This document shows, in pieces, positions 60,277 to 64,000 of a stretch of 64,000 nucleotides of DNA. The translations under genes and the position numbers were made by a program. This DNA is from Daejeonella sp. JGW-45. Its GTDB lineage: Bacteria; Bacteroidota; Bacteroidia; Sphingobacteriales; Sphingobacteriaceae. The DNA lies in the NCBI RefSeq assembly GCF_029360805.1, contig NZ_JARKNC010000010.1, positions 733,287 through 797,286 of the forward strand, in the 5' to 3' direction. The notes beneath the pieces are model-generated. The model was not told where the DNA came from. It made no database searches and saw only the letters and a list, made by a program, of their open reading frames with translations. How positions within the stretch are numbered: position 1 is the stretch's first letter; the number at the start of each line of letters is the position of its first letter.

Positions 60277-62471
60277 TATTCCACGACAGTGGCTATTTCG
60301 ATATGCTCGGTGGGTCTTCCTTCAGGTTTTACTTTATTTAGCACCCAACCGATGAATTTGCCATTAATAGTTGATAAGTAATGTATGTGCTGTTTCTTAG
60401 TAGGAGTTAGCGACTGATCAGCCTGAAAGACACTCAAAGTTTTGTCTGAGTAAGAGATCCACTCTTTTGCTTTATTAAGGGATTCCAATGAGGGGGTTTC
60501 TACTATGATAACATCAAAAATAGACTTTAAATGTTCCAATCTTTCCTTTATTGTGTGTTCATCTGTAAGCTCGTACAAGGATTTGTCGCCCCCGCGGTTT
60601 CCCATGACCATAATTCCTGTAGTAAAATCAGAGTTGGGTATCTCACCAGTTTTAAAATAGTCTTCAATGAACAGGTTTGTGACCGAATTTTGAGTTATTG
60701 AGGGATGATCAAAATTGCCGTCGATCAATAAAACTTTTTTGCTCACCATTACATACGTGTAGGCTATGCAAGCTGCTATTAATGTTTTTCCTTCGCCCTC
60801 GCTTATACTTGTTATATTAAGGATGTTCCCCCGATTGCCGGAAACGGACAGTTCCCGGTTAACCTCAAATCGTGTGGACCTTAATTGCTTCTTGAATTCG
60901 CGCATTTCCGCTGTGCCATGAAGGTTCTTCCAAATTCCTTTCAGATCCAGTGTGGAATTACCAACCAGATGCAAAAAACCAAGTACTGGTGTCTTTGTGG
61001 CCACAGCAAGTTCCATTGGTCGTCTTATGCGGTCGTCAAGATAGAATATAACAAAGAAAACAATTAAGCAGAAGGCTGCACTTAAAATTCCGCTTAATAA
61101 CACAAGCAACATCTTCTTTGAAGGCTCTGGCAGTCCGGGCATCGCAACCAGGATCTGCCGAAGTTTAACCGGGAATTCAGACTCCATTTTTATCTGGTTG
61201 TACTGAGTCAGGAGATCCTGGTATTCCTTACTTACCGTTTCAATGTCCCGGTCAAACGATTGAATGACTGCCTCATGCGGCACAAGGTTGTCGAACTTAC
61301 TGCCTATATAGTTTAGGTGCCGCTTTAAGGAATTCAGGCCATAGGTGGCCAGGTCTAATTGCAGCTGTAGATTCAATTTTTGTTGAATCAGATCCTGCTT
61401 AGTGTTTAGCGGATTGGTAATGTACTTATCCGACTGGCTGTTAATTTGTGATGAGAGAATTCTCTGCAGTGAGTCAATAGATTTTTTATAAGCATCGTCA
61501 AAATCATTTTGTATGTACTTATCATACAATGAGTGGATCTCAGAGCGGGTTGATAATATGCTTTGATTAATATCTGTCAGCGTCGACTCAAAATACTGTC
61601 GGTCGAGAGGATTAAATCTCTTGTCGATATTCGATATAGCGCCGCGATAAGAGATTATATCTTTTTCTGCCTGCTGTATACGTAATTCATAATCTGCACT
61701 TTGACCCATTATTTGAGACGATTGTTCGTCCAGGTTAAGAATCCGATTCTGGATCTTATATGAGCGAAGCCGGGAAATCCGATTCTGAAGTGTGTCTGCT
61801 TTCTGCTTTAGAAGGTTTTCAAGGAAATTAACCGACGAACGCTGATTGGCCTTTACCAGTGTTGTGTAATAGCTAGTAAACTCATCGCTCAAAGTATTTA
61901 CAACAAATGCCGACAGGTTGGGACTTTCTGACGTATAATCTAAATTGATAAAATCTGTGGCGCCCAGCCGATATACGGAAAGTGCTGACTTTAAAGACTG
62001 GTCATCATACTCCATTGATCTTAAAACAGCGTAGAGACCATTTTGATCCGGGTCACGTAAGTTTAAACCTTCTTTATTTTTATACTTTTCACGAAATACC
62101 TCTATAGCATGCTTTATGGCATCACTGTTCAACTCCTTAAGGAGAGGGCTTTTTTCTTTGAATGGCTTAGATGTTAAATCATGTAATATTATTTTGTAAG
62201 AAACAAGATTAAGCATGCTCTTGGATCGCATAACTTCCGTCATGTTCACAAACTTCTGGTTAATCCGGGAATCCTGTAGCATTGCATCGTCTGAAAAAGA
62301 CATTTGCTGCGTCTCGTCAACAATTCCCGTTGCGATCTGAGCTTCAGCCCTGTAAGAATCGGGTAGATTCCGTACGATAAAGAAGGTGATCATGATTGTT
62401 ATCAGTGGTACGATAACAAGTATGAGTCTGTACTTCCATACTAAAAGAATAAATTTCTTTAATTCGTCCAT
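60276..62471 (-). CDS. Wzc-like polysaccharide co-polymerase with atypical ATPase domain
   Basis: 731 residues. Wzz-type architecture: membrane helix near residue 15-30, a long coiled-coil periplasmic region (about 60-430), and a second helix near 450 with DDRIRRP. The cytoplasmic ATPase domain has a Walker A of BY-kinase type (SISEGEGKT, 555-563) and a Walker A' LLIDGNFDHPS. The Walker B position reads VIIVETP, with Glu where Asp is usual. The C-terminus (GRPTEHIEIATVVE) has no Tyr cluster, so the usual autophosphorylation tail is absent. Confidence 0.9.
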   Translation of the reverse strand: MDELKKFILLVWKYRLILVIVPLITIMITFFIVRNLPDSYRAEAQIATGIVDETQQMSFSDDAMLQDSRINQKFVNMTEVMRSKSMLNLVSYKIILHDLTSKPFKEKSPLLKELNSDAIKHAIEVFREKYKNKEGLNLRDPDQNGLYAVLRSMEYDDQSLKSALSVYRLGATDFINLDYTSESPNLSAFVVNTLSDEFTSYYTTLVKANQRSSVNFLENLLKQKADTLQNRISRLRSYKIQNRILNLDEQSSQIMGQSADYELRIQQAEKDIISYRGAISNIDKRFNPLDRQYFESTLTDINQSILSTRSEIHSLYDKYIQNDFDDAYKKSIDSLQRILSSQINSQSDKYITNPLNTKQDLIQQKLNLQLQLDLATYGLNSLKRHLNYIGSKFDNLVPHEAVIQSFDRDIETVSKEYQDLLTQYNQIKMESEFPVKLRQILVAMPGLPEPSKKMLLVLLSGILSAAFCLIVFFVIFYLDDRIRRPMELAVATKTPVLGFLHLVGNSTLDLKGIWKNLHGTAEMREFKKQLRSTRFEVNRELSVSGNRGNILNITSISEGEGKTLIAACIAYTYVMVSKKVLLIDGNFDHPSITQNSVTNLFIEDYFKTGEIPNSDFTTGIMVMGNRGGDKSLYELTDEHTIKERLEHLKSIFDVIIVETPSLESLNKAKEWISYSDKTLSVFQADQSLTPTKKQHIHYLSTINGKFIGWVLNKVKPEGRPTEHIEIATVVE

Positions 62472-62472
62472 A

Positions 62473-63150
62473 CTAAAGAACTTCTTCTATCTTTTTTGTC
62501 AGGAGCTCTTCCAGTAACGCTTTAGCGGAAAGGAAATTAGATTCTATCGCGATCTTATTTTGAATAGCTGCGGAAAGAGAGCTTTGGCTTTGACTATACA
62601 ATTCAAAACTGATTTCACTTTTTTCATATTTTGACCTGATATCGCGGCTCATATTCTGGATATCAGATACGAGTTTTGATTGCAATTTAAGGGCGTTTAA
62701 TTGCTGCAGATATGAAAAATAACGTCGTTTAACTTCACTTTCAATAGTAAGATTGTATTCCTGCTGGTCGTATTCAGCTATTCTATGTTCCAGTTTAGCT
62801 TGTTTGACATTTGCAGGTTTTTGGAAGAGGGAGCTAAGATTGAATGAAACTGCAGCCTGATATCCATTGAAGATGATAGGATTCTGAAGATCTACAGTGT
62901 TCTCCGGTTTATAAACATATGTAAAGCTGAAAGCATCAAGCCATGAAAGCTGTTCTTTGGAAATATTACTTTTTGCAATGTCGGTGCGGGCCTTAAAAAC
63001 GTCTAGTCTCGGGTAGTTATCCTTTGCTGTAGCAATTAGTTTTTCCAGAAAAACATACGAAACTTCAGGCATCATTGATTCCTGAGCCGAGGCTGAACGG
63101 ATGTGAAGGAAACATCCCAGGAAAAATAAGAGAGCGTATTTTTTGTTCAT
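62473..63150 (-). CDS. half-size TolC-family outer membrane protein
   Basis: 225 residues with a signal peptide (LLFFLGCFLHIRSASAQ). The mature part is one TolC-like helical hairpin module with strands (FLEKLIATAKDNYPRLDVFKARTDIAKS ... GYQAAVSFNLSSLFQKPANVKQAKLEHRIAEYDQQEYNLTIESEVKRRYFSYLQQLNALK). It is about half the usual TolC length, and there is no sign of a frameshift or lost second repeat. It lies 1 bp upstream of the Wzc-like gene, so it may form the outer-membrane channel in place of Wza. Confidence 0.8.
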   Translation of the reverse strand: MNKKYALLFFLGCFLHIRSASAQESMMPEVSYVFLEKLIATAKDNYPRLDVFKARTDIAKSNISKEQLSWLDAFSFTYVYKPENTVDLQNPIIFNGYQAAVSFNLSSLFQKPANVKQAKLEHRIAEYDQQEYNLTIESEVKRRYFSYLQQLNALKLQSKLVSDIQNMSRDIRSKYEKSEISFELYSQSQSSLSAAIQNKIAIESNFLSAKALLEELLTKKIEEVL

Positions 63151-63151
63151 A

Positions 63152-64000
63152 TTAAATTTTTTCCTTGTAAAAGATCACAGGCAAGGTTTTAATTAATATC
63201 TCAACATCAAACCAGAACGAATATTTCGAAGCGTAAAAGTTATCAAATTTTTTCCGTTCGCGGGCAGATACATTATTTTTTCCCCTGCTTTTTATTTGCC
63301 ACAAGCCGGTAACGCCGGCCGGGCCCAGAAACCGCTGCGACCATTCGTTGGATGTGAGCATCTCGGCTTCATAAAGTGGTAAAGGCCGGTTTCCAACCAG
63401 CGACATTTCACCTTTAAGTACATTAAATAGCTGCGGCAGCTCATCTATGCTTGTCTTTCGCAGGAGTGCCCCTAACCGGGTGATTCTTGGATCATTTTTT
63501 AATTTAACAAATGCCGGTTCTGTTTCGTTATTTTCATTCGGCATGCGGTATCTGTTTAATTCTGCAAAATTCTCTAACTCGGTGTCAGCGTCCTTTCGCA
63601 TAGATCGAAATTTGTAGAAGTCAAAGATGTTGTATCCAGTTCCAACTCTTTTACTTTTATAAATAACTGGTCCTTTGGAATCCAGCTTTATTAATAATGC
63701 TGTCAGGAGCATAACTGGCGACAACAGCACTATGCCCAAAGAAGAAAAAACAAGGTCAAATAATTTTTTCCCCAAAGGAAGTTTATAAGTAACATCGGCA
63801 TTTTCAAGCCATGAAAGTTGAGGTTTAACCAACTTGAACTTAACAAGGAAATTAAGCCTCTCCAATAGGTGATCAATAGGAAAAGGCACTATGTAATAGT
63901 CATGGATTTTAAGCTGAAGAGCCCTAAGCTTCCAATCACGATTCTTTTGATTTGCAATAACTACGATAATAAGATCACGCCAAAGGGGATTGGTCTTTAT
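63152..64000 (-). CDS. receiver-fused initiating sugar transferase, N-terminus off the window
   Basis: The frame is open to the right edge, so a start at the GTG at 63889 is wrong and the gene begins beyond 64000. The edge-proximal part (LIIVVIANQKNRDWK ... HDYYIVPFPIDHLLERLNFL) looks like the last third of a receiver domain, with Val where the receiver Lys is usual. Then comes the membrane hairpin (LVFSSLGIVLLSPVMLLTALLI) and the bacterial sugar transferase domain (KSKRVGTGYNIFDFYKFRSM, TSIDELPQLFNVLKGEMSLVGNRPLP, GVTGLWQIKSRG). It transfers a sugar phosphate to undecaprenyl phosphate, the first committed step of the exopolysaccharide. Confidence 0.9.
   Translation of the reverse strand: MKTNPLWRDLIIVVIANQKNRDWKLRALQLKIHDYYIVPFPIDHLLERLNFLVKFKLVKPQLSWLENADVTYKLPLGKKLFDLVFSSLGIVLLSPVMLLTALLIKLDSKGPVIYKSKRVGTGYNIFDFYKFRSMRKDADTELENFAELNRYRMPNENNETEPAFVKLKNDPRITRLGALLRKTSIDELPQLFNVLKGEMSLVGNRPLPLYEAEMLTSNEWSQRFLGPAGVTGLWQIKSRGKNNVSARERKKFDNFYASKYSFWFDVEILIKTLPVIFYKEKI

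Noticed and set aside
63152-63889. Complete 245-residue sugar transferase starting at 63889
   Set aside because: The frame continues open to the window edge with receiver-like sequence, so the gene is partial and not complete here.

Overview
The window looks like chromosome of a Bacteroidota bacterium, most likely Sphingobacteriaceae (Pedobacter/Mucilaginibacter-like). The evidence is a SusC/SusD pair with its own sigma factor/FecR switch, a type IX secretion (T9SS) cargo cassette with a gliding-type C-terminal sorting domain and a PorP/SprF partner, TAnnTTTG-like -7 promoter elements, few Shine-Dalgarno sequences and several TTG/GTG starts. No rRNA, tRNA, phage, transposase or CRISPR array was recognised.

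Layout. 1-3,600: agmatine-to-putrescine genes (aguB, and aguA cut by the left edge), a stand-alone receiver protein, a small outer-membrane barrel and a YycJ-like metallo-beta-lactamase-fold hydrolase. 3,800-9,200: a TonB-receptor-like barrel protein, a LytS/LytTR two-component pair whose regulator is frameshifted near its end, a repeat-containing gap and an acidic disordered protein. 9,500-15,400: a FAD oxidoreductase fused to a Rieske domain, an overlapping ada-alkB DNA alkylation repair pair, a DUF6496 protein, and a BlaI/M56 (BlaR1-like) pair with a palindrome in its promoter. 15,600-23,000: a TMEM220-like membrane protein followed by a complete ebo cluster (eboA-F), the conserved cluster linked in Nostoc to export of the scytonemin precursor to the periplasm. 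23,000-33,700: an ECF sigma factor, FecR anti-sigma factor, STN-domain SusC and SusD, then a class V aminotransferase, a secreted amidohydrolase and a cytochrome c; this reads as a regulated uptake-and-processing locus for an amino-acid-type substrate. 33,800-40,300: DinB, a TauE/SafE permease, small unknown proteins and two overlapping glycosyltransferases. 40,500-50,100: a 1,462-residue lectin/cadherin-like adhesin, its PorP/SprF partner, an OmpA/PD40 protein and a LruC lipoprotein. 50,200-64,000: an exopolysaccharide locus with flippase, polymerase, chain-length protein, half-size TolC, several glycosyltransferases, two acyltransferases, a 42-residue membrane protein and a receiver-fused initiating sugar transferase cut by the right edge.

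The most unusual pattern is non-coding. At least five sites carry degenerate tandem arrays with an exact 7-bp period but different unit sequences. Several also have an inverted copy able to form a hairpin. Three genes (YycJ-like hydrolase, eboA, cytochrome c) end inside such arrays, so their last residues are encoded by the repeat. Two arrays sit inside the ebo cluster. Two other sites carry 11-bp arrays, and one gap carries REP-like palindromes.
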